52,608 nt of DNA from a bacterium (GCA_017538365.1 JAFYIZ010000005.1:1-52608); one strand, 5' to 3'; shown: positions 24,762-33,682, counted from the stretch's first letter. The notes: a model not told the origin generated them from the sequence alone. Numbers and translations are program-made.

Positions 24762-25151
24762 ATGGCAGTAAAATCACTCGCTGATCTCAAAAAAATGAGC
24801 TCGGAATTCAAAAACACCGTTTCTCTCAGAGAGAACGGAGACAATGTCGATTCCCTTATCCAGATCAAAGTCGCTATGGCTACATGCGGAATCGCAAGCG
24901 GCGCGAAAGAAGTTATGGATTTCTACCTTGAAGAACTCGACAAACAGGGAATCAAGGCGGTTGTAACCCAGACAGGCTGCATGGGCTACTGCTATGCAGA
25001 ACCGACGATCGAAGTAAAACTTCCCGGAAAAGATCCTATCGTTTTCGGTCATGTAAATGTCGAAAAAGCAAGCGAAATTCTTGAAAAATACATCAAGAAC
25101 GGCGAGCTCGTAGAAGGTATCATCCCGGTTAATTACGAAACGGTTAGATAA
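24762..25151 (+). CDS. [2Fe-2S] thioredoxin-like ferredoxin of the hydrogenase operon
   Basis: 129-residue protein with a thioredoxin-like ferredoxin fold resembling the N-terminal domain of HydB. The Cys are ATCGIASGA (Cys42) and TGCMGYC (Cys73, Cys77); only three Cys are present, so the fourth ligand is either different or lacking. Proteins of this kind occur beside hydCBA in anaerobes. A role as an accessory electron carrier or fourth subunit (HydD-like) is inferred. AGGAGG lies before the ATG. Confidence 0.8.
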   Translation: MAVKSLADLKKMSSEFKNTVSLRENGDNVDSLIQIKVAMATCGIASGAKEVMDFYLEELDKQGIKAVVTQTGCMGYCYAEPTIEVKLPGKDPIVFGHVNVEKASEILEKYIKNGELVEGIIPVNYETVR

Positions 25152-25163
25152 GGGAGTTTGAGC

Positions 25164-26954
25164 ATGACACATTACAGATTTCATATTCTCTGCTGCGGCG
25201 GTACAGGCTGCAAAGCTTCGAACAGCGCAGGCATAGTAAGAAAATTCGAAGCAGTTCTTAAAGAAAAAAATATCAACGATGTTCAGGTCATCACGACCGG
25301 TTGCTTCGGCTTCTGCGAAAAAGGCCCCATCGTTAAGATACTTCCCGACAACACGTTCTACGTTCAGGTCAAGGAAGATGATGTAGAAAACATCGTAAAC
25401 GAGCATATTATTAAAGGTAGAAAAGTTGAAAGACTTCTCTACACCGACCCGAAATCGGAAGGTCACGTTTCCGATTCCAAACACATGGGTTTCTACAAGA
25501 AACAGATGAGAATCGCTCTCAGAAACTGCGGTTTCATCAATCCTGAAGACATCCGTGAATACATCGCAAGAGAAGGTTACGCTGCACTCGGTAAAGTTCT
25601 CACCGAAATGACCCCGGAACAGGCTATCGACGAAATGACGAAGTCAGGTCTCCGCGGCAGAGGCGGCGCAGGTTTCCCGACCGGTCTTAAATGGGGATTC
25701 GCAAGAAAGTCCGTTGCTGACCAGAAATACGTTGTCTGCAACGCTGACGAAGGCGACCCGGGCGCATTCATGGACAGATCGATACTCGAAGGCGACCCGC
25801 ACTCCGTAATCGAAGCTATGGCTATCTGCGGATACTGCATCGGCGCAACGAAAGGTCTTGTATACATCAGAGCTGAATATCCTCTTGCAATCAGAAGACT
25901 CCAGATCGCTATCGATCAGGCTAGAGAATACGGTCTTCTCGGCAAAGGCATCCTCGGCACCGATTTCGAGTTTGACATCGAGCTCAGATACGGCGCAGGC
26001 GCATTTGTATGCGGCGAAGAAACAGCTCTTATCCACTCGATGGAAGGCCAGAGAGGTGAACCGACGGTTAAACCTCCGTTCCCAGCTGTAAAAGGCTACC
26101 TGGGCAAACCATCCAACGTAAACAACGTCGAAACTTTCGCAAACGTTCCTGTTATCTACCTCAAGGGTGCTGACTGGTTCAACAAGATCGGTACCGAAAA
26201 GTCGAAAGGAACGAAAGTTTTCGCACTTGCCGGCAAGATCAACAACGTCGGTCTTATCGAAGTTCCGATGGGAACGACTCTCCGCGAGATCATTTATGAA
26301 ATCGGCGGCGGAATCAAAGGCGGCAAAAAATTCAAAGCTGTTCAGACTGGCGGACCTTCGGGCGGCTGCCTCACCGAAAAAGACCTTGATACTCCGGTCG
26401 ACTACGAGAGCCTTGCTGCTGCAAAATCAATCATGGGCTCCGGCGGTATGATTGTTATGGACGAAGACAACTGCATGGTAGCTATCGCAAAATTCTACCT
26501 TGACTTCACAGTTGACGAATCCTGCGGCAAATGCACCCCGTGCCGTGTCGGCAACAAGAGAATGAACGAGATCCTCGACAAGATAATCAAGGGCAACGGA
26601 ACGATGGAAGACGTAGAGCTCCTCAAGAACCTTGCAAACGTCATCAAAGACACCGCTCTCTGCGGACTCGGTCAGACGGCTCCGAACCCTGTTATTTCGA
26701 CACTTGACAACTTCTACGACGAGTATGTCGCTCACGTAAAAGACAAAAAGTGCCCGGCAGGACAGTGCAAAGACCTTCTCAGCTATGTCATCAATCCTGA
26801 CAAGTGCATGGGCTGCACCGCTTGTGCAAGAAAGTGCCCGGTTGCTGCGATTACAGGAACTGTAAAACAGCCGCACTCGATCGATCAGGCAAAATGTATC
26901 AAATGCGGAACCTGCCTTGATACATGTAAATTCGGCGCAATTAGCAAACAGTAG
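25164..26954 (+). CDS. hydB: electron-bifurcating [FeFe] hydrogenase, HydB (NuoF-like) subunit
   Basis: 596-residue flavoprotein that carries FMN, binds NAD(H) and is the likely bifurcation site. In order: an N-terminal [2Fe-2S] domain (CCGGTGCKAS and TTGCFGFCEKGP), the NuoF FMN/NADH core with GLRGRGGAGFPTGLKWGFAR, an SLBB-like region, the [4Fe-4S] motif ESCGKCTPCRVG, and a C-terminal two-cluster ferredoxin domain (CMGCTACARKCP and CIKCGTCLDTCK). I start at the ATG 25164-25166, which has AGGGAG 7 bases upstream; the TTG 6 bases earlier is too close. Arg codons are mostly AGA, unlike uvrB, which fits high expression. Confidence 0.96.
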   Translation: MTHYRFHILCCGGTGCKASNSAGIVRKFEAVLKEKNINDVQVITTGCFGFCEKGPIVKILPDNTFYVQVKEDDVENIVNEHIIKGRKVERLLYTDPKSEGHVSDSKHMGFYKKQMRIALRNCGFINPEDIREYIAREGYAALGKVLTEMTPEQAIDEMTKSGLRGRGGAGFPTGLKWGFARKSVADQKYVVCNADEGDPGAFMDRSILEGDPHSVIEAMAICGYCIGATKGLVYIRAEYPLAIRRLQIAIDQAREYGLLGKGILGTDFEFDIELRYGAGAFVCGEETALIHSMEGQRGEPTVKPPFPAVKGYLGKPSNVNNVETFANVPVIYLKGADWFNKIGTEKSKGTKVFALAGKINNVGLIEVPMGTTLREIIYEIGGGIKGGKKFKAVQTGGPSGGCLTEKDLDTPVDYESLAAAKSIMGSGGMIVMDEDNCMVAIAKFYLDFTVDESCGKCTPCRVGNKRMNEILDKIIKGNGTMEDVELLKNLANVIKDTALCGLGQTAPNPVISTLDNFYDEYVAHVKDKKCPAGQCKDLLSYVINPDKCMGCTACARKCPVAAITGTVKQPHSIDQAKCIKCGTCLDTCKFGAISKQ

Positions 26955-26969
26955 GCAAAGGAGAAACAC

Positions 26970-28784
26970 ATGGATATGATTAAAATTACAATAGACGGCA
27001 AAGTTTTTGAAGTAGAGAAGGGGATAACCGTTCTCGAAGCCGCAAGAAAGAACGGAATCAGAATTCCGACGCTCTGCCACATGAATCTCACCGGCCTTAG
27101 ATTCGTGAACAAACCCGCTTCCTGCCGTGTTTGTGTTGTCGAGATCGAAGGAAGAAGAAACCTTGCTCCGGCATGTGCAACTGACGTTATGGACGGAATG
27201 GTCGTAAAAACACACTCGCTCAGAGTTCTCAATGCAAGAAGAACCATCATCGAGCTCCTTCTTTCCGACCACCCGAAAGATTGTCTTGTCTGCATGAAGT
27301 CAGGCAACTGCGAACTTCAGGATATCGCTCACGAATTCGGTGTAAGAGAAGTCCGCTACGATGAAAACTGTGCAATGAGCACATACAGAAAGGATAAATC
27401 ACCGTCCATCATCAGAGATATGGACAAATGCATCATGTGCCGCCGCTGCGAAACGATGTGCAACGAAATTCAGACTGTCGGCGCCCTTTCGGCTGTCAAC
27501 AGAGGTTTCAACAGCGTCGTTGCTCCGGCTTTCGAGCAGAATCTTGTTGATTCGGCTTGCACATTCTGCGGACAGTGCCTTGCAGTTTGCCCGGTCGGCG
27601 CACTTACCGAAGTTGACCACACCTGGAACGTTATCCAGGCGATCAACGATCCGAAGAAAGTCGTTCTCGTTCAGACCGCTCCGGCAGTCAGAGTCGCACT
27701 CGGCGAAGAATTCGATATGGAACCCGGAACGATCGTTACCGGCAAAATGGCAGCTGCTCTCAGAAGACTCGGCTTCGACTACGTTTTCGATACCGACTTC
27801 GCAGCTGACCTTACCATCATGGAAGAAGGTTCGGAACTTCTCGACAGACTTTCGAGATACCTTAACGGCGACAAAACCGTTAAACTTCCGATCCTTACCT
27901 CCTGCTGCCCGGCATGGGTAAACTTCTTCGAATACAATTTCCCAGATATGCTTGATGTTCCGTCAACCGCACGTTCTCCGCAGGAAATGTTCGGACCTAT
28001 CGCAAAGACCTACTTCCTTGAGAAACTTCGCGAGAAACCCGAATACAAAGACCTCAAGAGAGAAGATATGGTCGTTGTTTCGATCATGCCGTGCGTTGCA
28101 AAGAAATACGAGTGCTCGAGACCGGAACTTTCCTACGAAGGCAATCCGGATGTCGATTACTCGCTTTCGACCAGAGAGCTCGCTGCTTTCATCAAGAGAA
28201 TGAACATCGACTTCAACTCGCTTCCTGACGAAGATTTCGACAGACCGCTCGGCGAATCGACCGGTGCAGCTGTTATCTTCGGAGCATCCGGCGGTGTTAT
28301 CGAAGCTGCAGTCAGAACCGCTTACGAGCTTCTGACCAAACAGCCGTGCCCGAGTGTTGATTTCAAACAGATCCGTGGTCTTGAAGGAATGCGTGAAGCA
28401 ATAGTTCCGCTTCCAGATGGACTTCCGCTCAAAGAGATTAAAATCGGTATCGCAAACGGCCTTGCAAACGCAAGAAAGCTTCTCGAAGCAGTTCAGCGCG
28501 GCGAATGCGACTATCAGGCAATCGAAGTCATGGCTTGTCCCGGCGGTTGCATCGGCGGCGCAGGTCAGCCCTACCACCACGGCGACAGCTCCATCATCAA
28601 AAAGAGACAGGAAGCTATTTACCGCGAAGACGCAGGCAAACCGATCAGAAAGTCGCATGAGAACCCCTACATCCAGAAACTTTACGAGGAGTTCCTCATC
28701 AAACCGCTCGGCGAAAAATCGCACCACCTTCTTCACACTCACTACTTCAAGAAGAGAGAGAAATACGAGGAAGTCGACGATTAG
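26970..28784 (+). CDS. hydA: electron-bifurcating [FeFe] hydrogenase, catalytic HydA subunit
   Basis: 604-residue catalytic subunit. The order is: N-terminal plant-type [2Fe-2S] domain (about 1-80), the His-Cys [4Fe-4S] segment (HPKDCLVCMKSGNCELQ), two [4Fe-4S] motifs (CIMCRRCETMC and CTFCGQCLAVCP), then the H-cluster domain. All three H-cluster motifs are canonical: LTSCCPAW (Cys312 proton relay, Cys313 ligand), IMPCVAKKYE (Cys375) and MACPGGCIGGAGQP (Cys523, Cys527). It is therefore competent for H2 turnover, in contrast with the sensor-like protein at 15749. AAGGAG precedes the ATG, and a strong intrinsic terminator follows 22 bases after the stop. Maturases HydE, HydF and HydG are not in the window. 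Confidence 0.97.
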   Translation: MDMIKITIDGKVFEVEKGITVLEAARKNGIRIPTLCHMNLTGLRFVNKPASCRVCVVEIEGRRNLAPACATDVMDGMVVKTHSLRVLNARRTIIELLLSDHPKDCLVCMKSGNCELQDIAHEFGVREVRYDENCAMSTYRKDKSPSIIRDMDKCIMCRRCETMCNEIQTVGALSAVNRGFNSVVAPAFEQNLVDSACTFCGQCLAVCPVGALTEVDHTWNVIQAINDPKKVVLVQTAPAVRVALGEEFDMEPGTIVTGKMAAALRRLGFDYVFDTDFAADLTIMEEGSELLDRLSRYLNGDKTVKLPILTSCCPAWVNFFEYNFPDMLDVPSTARSPQEMFGPIAKTYFLEKLREKPEYKDLKREDMVVVSIMPCVAKKYECSRPELSYEGNPDVDYSLSTRELAAFIKRMNIDFNSLPDEDFDRPLGESTGAAVIFGASGGVIEAAVRTAYELLTKQPCPSVDFKQIRGLEGMREAIVPLPDGLPLKEIKIGIANGLANARKLLEAVQRGECDYQAIEVMACPGGCIGGAGQPYHHGDSSIIKKRQEAIYREDAGKPIRKSHENPYIQKLYEEFLIKPLGEKSHHLLHTHYFKKREKYEEVDD

Positions 28785-28806
28785 TCGCTGCTTGTTTCCA
28801 GTTTAC

Positions 28807-28834
28807 AGCCCCGGTTCGCCGGGGCTTTTTTTTT
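28807..28834 (+). terminator. intrinsic terminator of hydA
   Basis: Perfect 8-bp hairpin AGCCCCGG / CCGGGGCT with a UUCG tetraloop, followed by nine U. It closes the hydrogenase operon. Confidence 0.95.
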
Positions 28835-28898
28835 GCGCCGCCGCCAAAAATTTTCGTTATTCCGGGATTCCGTGATCTCGTGATTCCGGTCGGCGGCC
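28835..28898. repeat. GCCGCC-bounded element with 8-bp degenerate tandem repeats (copy 2)
   Basis: Begins gcgccgccgcc immediately after the hydA terminator and ends ggtcggcggcc. Between them lie the octamers GTTATTCC, GGGATTCC, GTGATCTC, GTGATTCC, the same GNNATYCC form as at 17127 and 45769. Confidence 0.7.
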
Positions 28899-28963
28899 AA
28901 TTCTTGTCTTTTTCCATGATTTTCTTTAAAGTTCAGGTGTTTTTGATTTTGTTTGGAGGAACC

Positions 28964-29548
28964 ATGAAAAAGATCGTGCTTTTAACTTTAGTTTTTATGT
29001 TTTTTGTCTCTTGCAACGAGTCGAAAAACGCGGCTCCGGCTGCCGAAAAAACGGTAAAACCTGCTGAAACGGCGCAGAATGAGGGCGAGATCGAAGTAAA
29101 AGGGCTTGAAAACGAAATTTTGGGCGAAGATTTCGACAAAGGGAAAAACATTCACGCGTTCGAGATGGTTTCTATCAAAAGCGGAGAAAAGGTGAAATTC
29201 GGCGATTTCAAGGGAAAGAGGATACTCGTCGATTTCTGGGCGAGCTGGTGTGAGCCGTGCATCGCGATGTTCCCTGAGCTCAATAAACTCAAAGCGGAGT
29301 ATGAAGACGGAAAACAGACGCTGAAGATACTTTCAGTGAGCGTTGATCCGATGCCCGGAAAGATAAAAAAGATAATTGCCGACAAAAACGCTCAGTTTGA
29401 TGTCCTGCAGGCGCCCGAATCGCTGGCTGAATCGGGCATAATCATGCCCTACATGGCGCTTGCCGATGAAAACGGAAATGTCATCACGACGATTTCCGGC
29501 AAACACACCTACGAAGAGTTCGAAAAAATCATAAACAGCGGAAAATAA
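28964..29548 (+). CDS. TlpA/ResA-type thioredoxin-like lipoprotein
   Basis: 194-residue predicted lipoprotein (signal MKKIVLLTLVFMFFVSC, lipobox Cys17), with an Ala/Glu/Lys spacer then a thioredoxin fold (about 62-194). The active site is WASWCEPC, Cys96 and Cys99, the ResA/TlpA form, and the cis-Pro region is GIIMPYMAL. Such proteins keep periplasmic Cys reduced, for example for cytochrome or disulfide handling, or act as peroxiredoxin-like reductants. The target here is unknown. TTTGGAGG precedes the ATG; an upstream in-frame start at 28880 falls in repeat DNA and is rejected. Confidence 0.9.
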   Translation: MKKIVLLTLVFMFFVSCNESKNAAPAAEKTVKPAETAQNEGEIEVKGLENEILGEDFDKGKNIHAFEMVSIKSGEKVKFGDFKGKRILVDFWASWCEPCIAMFPELNKLKAEYEDGKQTLKILSVSVDPMPGKIKKIIADKNAQFDVLQAPESLAESGIIMPYMALADENGNVITTISGKHTYEEFEKIINSGK

Positions 29549-29623
29549 CTTGTTTTCCTCTTGTTTTTGTGCGATTTATGCGGGCAGTTTGGCTGTTTTA
29601 ACAATTTCAAATAGGAGAGTGAC

Positions 29624-30745
29624 ATGGTAAAAGTCGGTGACAACATCAAAGCTATTTCCCCTTACAAACCAGGTAAACCCATTTCGGAAGTCGAAAGAGA
29701 GCTCGGTCTTACTTCCGCCATCAAACTTGCGAGCAACGAAAACCCGACGGGAATCAGCCCGAAAGTCCGCGAAGCACTCATTAATGCGCTTTCCGAACTT
29801 AACTACTACCCCGACGGCAACGCTTACTATCTCAAAAACGCAATCGTCGAATACCACAAAAAGAAAGGCGAAGAGATAAAATTCGAGGAAGTTTTCGTCG
29901 GAAACGGCTCGAACGAAGTCATTGACATCGCGATCAGAACCTTGATCAAAGGCGATGAGGAAGTCGTTCTTTCCGAGCAGGGTTTTGTCGCTTACGAACT
30001 CATCCTCAAGGCTGCGGATATCAAAATGAAACTCGTTCCGCAGACAAAAGAACACGTTGTCGATATCGACGGTCTCATTGCCGCGGTCACTCCGAAAACG
30101 AAGATGATCTGCCTCATCAACCCGAACAACCCGACGGGAACATACTATCCGAAAGCTCAGTTCGAAAAACTTCTCAAAGCTGTTCCGCAGGAAGTCATTC
30201 TCGTTGTCGACGAGGCTTACTTCGATTTCGCCGACGCTCCCGACTATCCGAACGGTTTCGACTACAGAAATGTTCACCCGAACATGATCATCTGCAGAAC
30301 GCTTTCCAAGGCTTTCGGTCTCAGCGGAATCAGACTCGGATACGCAATTTCAACTCCTGAAATAGTTGACTACATGAACCGCGTCAGGGAGCCTTTCAAC
30401 ACCAATTCGCTCGCTCAGGTTGCAGGAATCGCGGCTCTTCAGGATATGGAATACCTTAAAAACGCAATCAAAATCAACCGCGAAGGAAGGGAATATCTTT
30501 ACAAAGAGTTCAAAAGACTCGGTGTCGAATATCTGCCGACGCAGGGCAACTTCATGCTTTTCAAAGTCGGCGAAGAGGTAACTTTAGGGCGCGACTGCTA
30601 CGACTACCTGCTTCACAAAGGCGTCATCGTCAGACCTGTTGCGAACTACGGCTTCCCGAACTGGCTCAGACTTTCGATCGGTCTCAAAGAACAGAACGAG
30701 ACTTTCATAAAGTATTTTGAGGAATTTCTTAAGACGATCCGCTGA
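29624..30745 (+). CDS. hisC: histidinol-phosphate aminotransferase
   Basis: 373-residue fold-type I PLP enzyme that converts histidinol phosphate and 2-oxoglutarate to imidazole acetol phosphate and glutamate (and the reverse) in histidine synthesis. The PLP Lys is K229 in TLSKAFGLSG, with Asp196 in VDEAYFDF, NPNNPTG at 166-172 and the Arg in GIRLGY. The length is typical. TAGGAG precedes the ATG. It stands alone here, away from other his genes. A broader aromatic aminotransferase role cannot be excluded. Confidence 0.93.
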   Translation: MVKVGDNIKAISPYKPGKPISEVERELGLTSAIKLASNENPTGISPKVREALINALSELNYYPDGNAYYLKNAIVEYHKKKGEEIKFEEVFVGNGSNEVIDIAIRTLIKGDEEVVLSEQGFVAYELILKAADIKMKLVPQTKEHVVDIDGLIAAVTPKTKMICLINPNNPTGTYYPKAQFEKLLKAVPQEVILVVDEAYFDFADAPDYPNGFDYRNVHPNMIICRTLSKAFGLSGIRLGYAISTPEIVDYMNRVREPFNTNSLAQVAGIAALQDMEYLKNAIKINREGREYLYKEFKRLGVEYLPTQGNFMLFKVGEEVTLGRDCYDYLLHKGVIVRPVANYGFPNWLRLSIGLKEQNETFIKYFEEFLKTIR

Positions 30746-30770
30746 TCCCGCGAAAAAAATCCCTTAAAAT

Positions 30771-30798
30771 TTTACTTAATTTCCTTTATCCTTATAAT
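30771..30798 (+). promoter_or_regulatory. promoter of the orphan MCE gene cluster
   Basis: TTTACT (30771-30776), 16-base spacer and a perfect TATAAT (30793-30798), about 40 bases before the TTG start. Confidence 0.6.
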
Positions 30799-30837
30799 AT
30801 TCTGTTTTTTGTTTTAATTTTGTTCTTCGGGTGAATT

Positions 30838-31779
30838 TTGAAAAGTTCCGCTAATTTCAGAGTCGGCTTGTTTCTGCTTTTGTCGCTAGTGATGATTGCG
30901 GGTTTTATTGCGTTTATACTCGTCAAGAAAAACGTTTTTACCAATCATCTTTATTTTACCCTTTCGTCGTCTACCGGCGAGGGTATCACGGAAGGAATGC
31001 CGCTTCTTTTTTCCGGTTTTGAAATCGGAAAAGTCGAAAAATTCGAGCTTGACAACAAAGGAACGGTTCTCGTTCTTGTCAAAGTGCCTGAAGAACACGC
31101 GCACCGCATCAACAAAAGTTCTGTTTTTACACTTGAAAGGCCGCTCATAGGCTCTTCAAGATTCATTGTGACGACTCCGAATCTCACGGAGACTTTTGCA
31201 GACAGCAACTATATTTTTGAAACGCAGATGGTCGACGACATCAACGAAGTCATTAAAAAACTTCAGCCGATGGTTGAAAAAATCGACGATATTGCAAATA
31301 ATCTCAAAACTTTGACCGATGAAAAAAGTCATCTCAATAAAACTCTTGTCCATGTCGAAAAAATCGCCGGAGATCTGGCACAGAAACGCGGCATAATCGA
31401 GATGATGGCAGGTGACAAGGCTGCTGCGGCGCAGTTCCGAGAGGGCGTGGCGCACCTCAACAACTCTCTGGGTGAGATCGAAACTCTGGTCAGCAACGCC
31501 AACAAAACGCTTGTCAAAGCTGACGATCAGATTCTGGGCGACGAGGGAACGCTTGCCAAAGTCAATGCGATTGTGGAAGACGTGAATAAAAAAATGGCCG
31601 ATCTGGACATTCTGATCGCATCTCTCATCAAATCGGGCGAGAATCTTCAGGAAGGAACAAAAGATATGGACGTTCTGAGAAAGGATCTCGATTCGATCAT
31701 CAACTCGGTAAATTCGATGGTCAAAGATGTCCGCAGTGTGCTGCCGACGACTCAAAACAAAGATTTGGAGCTGCCGTAA
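30838..31779 (+). CDS. orphan MCE (MlaD-like) protein
   Basis: 313-residue protein with an N-terminal membrane anchor (about 8-28), one MCE domain (about 36-125, with GEGITEGMPLLFSGFEIGKVE) and a long helical C-terminal part that probably forms a coiled coil in the periplasm. It lacks the beta-rich tail of the MlaD at 4216. No permease or ATPase gene is adjacent, so it may borrow the MlaEF pair at 2691-4219 or serve a different one. The start is TTG; GGGTGA upstream is a weak ribosome site. Its stop overlaps the next start as TAATG. Confidence 0.85.
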   Translation: MKSSANFRVGLFLLLSLVMIAGFIAFILVKKNVFTNHLYFTLSSSTGEGITEGMPLLFSGFEIGKVEKFELDNKGTVLVLVKVPEEHAHRINKSSVFTLERPLIGSSRFIVTTPNLTETFADSNYIFETQMVDDINEVIKKLQPMVEKIDDIANNLKTLTDEKSHLNKTLVHVEKIAGDLAQKRGIIEMMAGDKAAAAQFREGVAHLNNSLGEIETLVSNANKTLVKADDQILGDEGTLAKVNAIVEDVNKKMADLDILIASLIKSGENLQEGTKDMDVLRKDLDSIINSVNSMVKDVRSVLPTTQNKDLELP

Positions 31780-32435
31780 TGAAAGTTTTTATCTTTGTTT
31801 TATCGCTTTTTCTCCTGATTTCATGCGGCGCAGGTCATATTCCGACATGGAGACAGAATGCCGGAGCCGATACAGTGAATTTCATTGAAAGCAGTTTCAT
31901 CGGAAATGAGCTTTATGCCTCGAAATATTTCGACAAAATGCTCGACGATTTCAGAATGACGGTCGATCCCGACGAGATTGTTAAAGCCTATCTTACAAAA
32001 TGTCTCGCAGAGTTTGCGCTTCTTGAATATTCCGAGTGCCGTGAAGCTGCCGACATGCTTCCGCTTCTTAAAAACGAAGAGAATATTGCATATTACAAAT
32101 TCGTTTCCGGTAAAACACGCTCGTCTGATGATTTCCCGAAAAAATACCGTGATGTCGTTGATGTGTCGCAGAACTGCAATGTCGAAAAGGCAAATTCGTC
32201 ACTTTCTTCGGAAAAAGACCCTGCGACTCTTCTGATAAAGGCCTCGTTTCTTGTAAAAAAGAACTGCTACAATGCCGAAACTGCGGGAATTGCGATTAAG
32301 GCAGCTTCAAAAGAGGGTTGGAAAAAGGCGGTTCTCAAGTATCTCGCACTGCAGCTTGCGTACTTCGAAAAGCACGGCGACGTACAGAACGCCGGACTTG
32401 TAAAAAAGAGAATGGAACTCGTTGTTTCTGAATAG
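31779..32435 (+). CDS. helical-repeat lipoprotein next to MCE gene
   Basis: 218-residue predicted lipoprotein (lipobox LLISC, Cys16). The mature part is almost wholly alpha-helical with paired helices resembling TPR or Sel1-like arrays (for example KAYLTKCLAEFALLEYSECR), but no repeat is strong enough to name. The TAATG overlap with the MCE gene indicates a shared job, perhaps an outer-membrane partner for MCE-mediated lipid transfer (inference). Confidence 0.78.
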   Translation: MKVFIFVLSLFLLISCGAGHIPTWRQNAGADTVNFIESSFIGNELYASKYFDKMLDDFRMTVDPDEIVKAYLTKCLAEFALLEYSECREAADMLPLLKNEENIAYYKFVSGKTRSSDDFPKKYRDVVDVSQNCNVEKANSSLSSEKDPATLLIKASFLVKKNCYNAETAGIAIKAASKEGWKKAVLKYLALQLAYFEKHGDVQNAGLVKKRMELVVSE

Positions 32436-32459
32436 ACTGGTAAATAAATGGGAGGAGTT

Positions 32460-33590
32460 ATGAAAATTATTCGTTTCCTTTTCTTGCTTGTTTTCGTTAT
32501 TTTTGTTTCATGCGGAACTTCCGAAACCAAATCGGACGGAGAGCCGCAGAAAAGCGCTTCTGCTCAGACTGAAAAGAAGGCAACATCATCGAAAAACATC
32601 AAAGTTTCCAATGATCCCGATGCTTTTGTCGAAGCTGTAAGGTTGAACGATGACGCACTTGCCGACAAATTTCTTGCTGCCGGCGCTGATGTCAACGCAA
32701 AAAACAAAAGCGGTGTTTACCCGCTTCACTGGGCTGCATGGAACGGAAATCTCGAACTTGTTAAAAAGCTTGTTGCAAAGCAGGCATACGTTGACGTAAT
32801 GGACGGCTACCGCGATGAAACCCCGCTTTCATGGGCTGCAAAAAAAGGTCATCTCGAAGTTGTCAAATTCCTCGTTGAAAAAGGTGCCGCGGTCAACAAT
32901 TCCGACAGATACAAAGAGACTCCGCTCATGGATGCGGCACGTTACGGTCACGACGAAATGGTCAGATTCCTGCTTTACAACAATGCGAAAATCAACGATG
33001 TCACGGTTGACGGCATCAGCGCGCTGATGTTTGCAAGCATGAACGGTCATGAGAAAGTCGTAAAAACGCTTCTTGAGTTCAGAGCAGACATCAACAAAAT
33101 TCACTTTAAAACGAGTAAAACAGCCCGCGGTTATGCTGAAGAACGCAAATTTAAGAGCATCGTCGACCTTATCGCGCGTCAGGCAAAGGTCGAAGGCGAT
33201 CTGATAAAAAGACCGGCAAAACCGGCTGACACCCAGTTTGTAACGACTCCGCCGGATCTTGAGACGCTTCAGAAAGCATGGGCTGGAAGAGAAGATTATC
33301 TGCCTCCGACACTTGAGGCGAAACACGTCACTTCGCACATGAACAAATTCCTTCCCGATATTACTCAGTGCTACCAGAGCAGATACGAGCAGGGCGACCG
33401 CAACATGATGGGAACGATGGAACTCATGGTCCGCGTTGCCGGCAGCGGAGTTGTCCTTGATGCATACTTCACAACAGAAAAGTATCAGTCATCGCTTTTC
33501 GGAGACTGCATCCTCGATGCTATAAGATCACGTCCTTTCCCGCAGTTCTACGACGGACAGATCGATTTCAAATACACTTACACCATCTAA
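32460..33590 (+). CDS. ankyrin-repeat lipoprotein with AgmX/PglI-like tail
   Basis: 376-residue predicted lipoprotein. The start is the ATG 32460-32462, since GGGAGGAG lies within the 12 bases before it; the signal ends VIFVSC (Cys18). Five or so ankyrin repeats follow (about 55-215; for example GVYPLHWAAWNGNLELVKKL). The last 90 residues (HMNKFLPDITQCYQSRY to FKYTYTI) resemble the AgmX/PglI C-terminal domain seen in myxobacteria: a Cys-Tyr pair, a beta stretch, then GDCILDAIRSRPFP. Protein binding in the periplasm is likely. It is 24 bases after the helical lipoprotein and probably in the same transcript. Confidence 0.82.
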   Translation: MKIIRFLFLLVFVIFVSCGTSETKSDGEPQKSASAQTEKKATSSKNIKVSNDPDAFVEAVRLNDDALADKFLAAGADVNAKNKSGVYPLHWAAWNGNLELVKKLVAKQAYVDVMDGYRDETPLSWAAKKGHLEVVKFLVEKGAAVNNSDRYKETPLMDAARYGHDEMVRFLLYNNAKINDVTVDGISALMFASMNGHEKVVKTLLEFRADINKIHFKTSKTARGYAEERKFKSIVDLIARQAKVEGDLIKRPAKPADTQFVTTPPDLETLQKAWAGREDYLPPTLEAKHVTSHMNKFLPDITQCYQSRYEQGDRNMMGTMELMVRVAGSGVVLDAYFTTEKYQSSLFGDCILDAIRSRPFPQFYDGQIDFKYTYTI

Positions 33591-33609
33591 AAGCTCCGTT
33601 TCCTTTTTG

Positions 33610-33636
33610 TTGACAAAATCCTTTTTATTGTATAAA
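33610..33636 (+). promoter_or_regulatory. promoter of HEAT-repeat/udg operon
   Basis: Consensus TTGACA (33610-33615), 15-base spacer and TATAAA (33631-33636), about 50 bases before the ATG. Confidence 0.65.
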
Positions 33637-33682
33637 TATTAAGGATTATTATTTTGTTCTTACCTAAAACGGGGGTGTTACT

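Noticed and set aside
24774-28742. Long minus-strand open frames across the hydrogenase operon
   Set aside because: They mirror highly biased coding sequence of hydC, hydB and hydA, with Phe/Val/Cys-rich translations and no ribosome sites.
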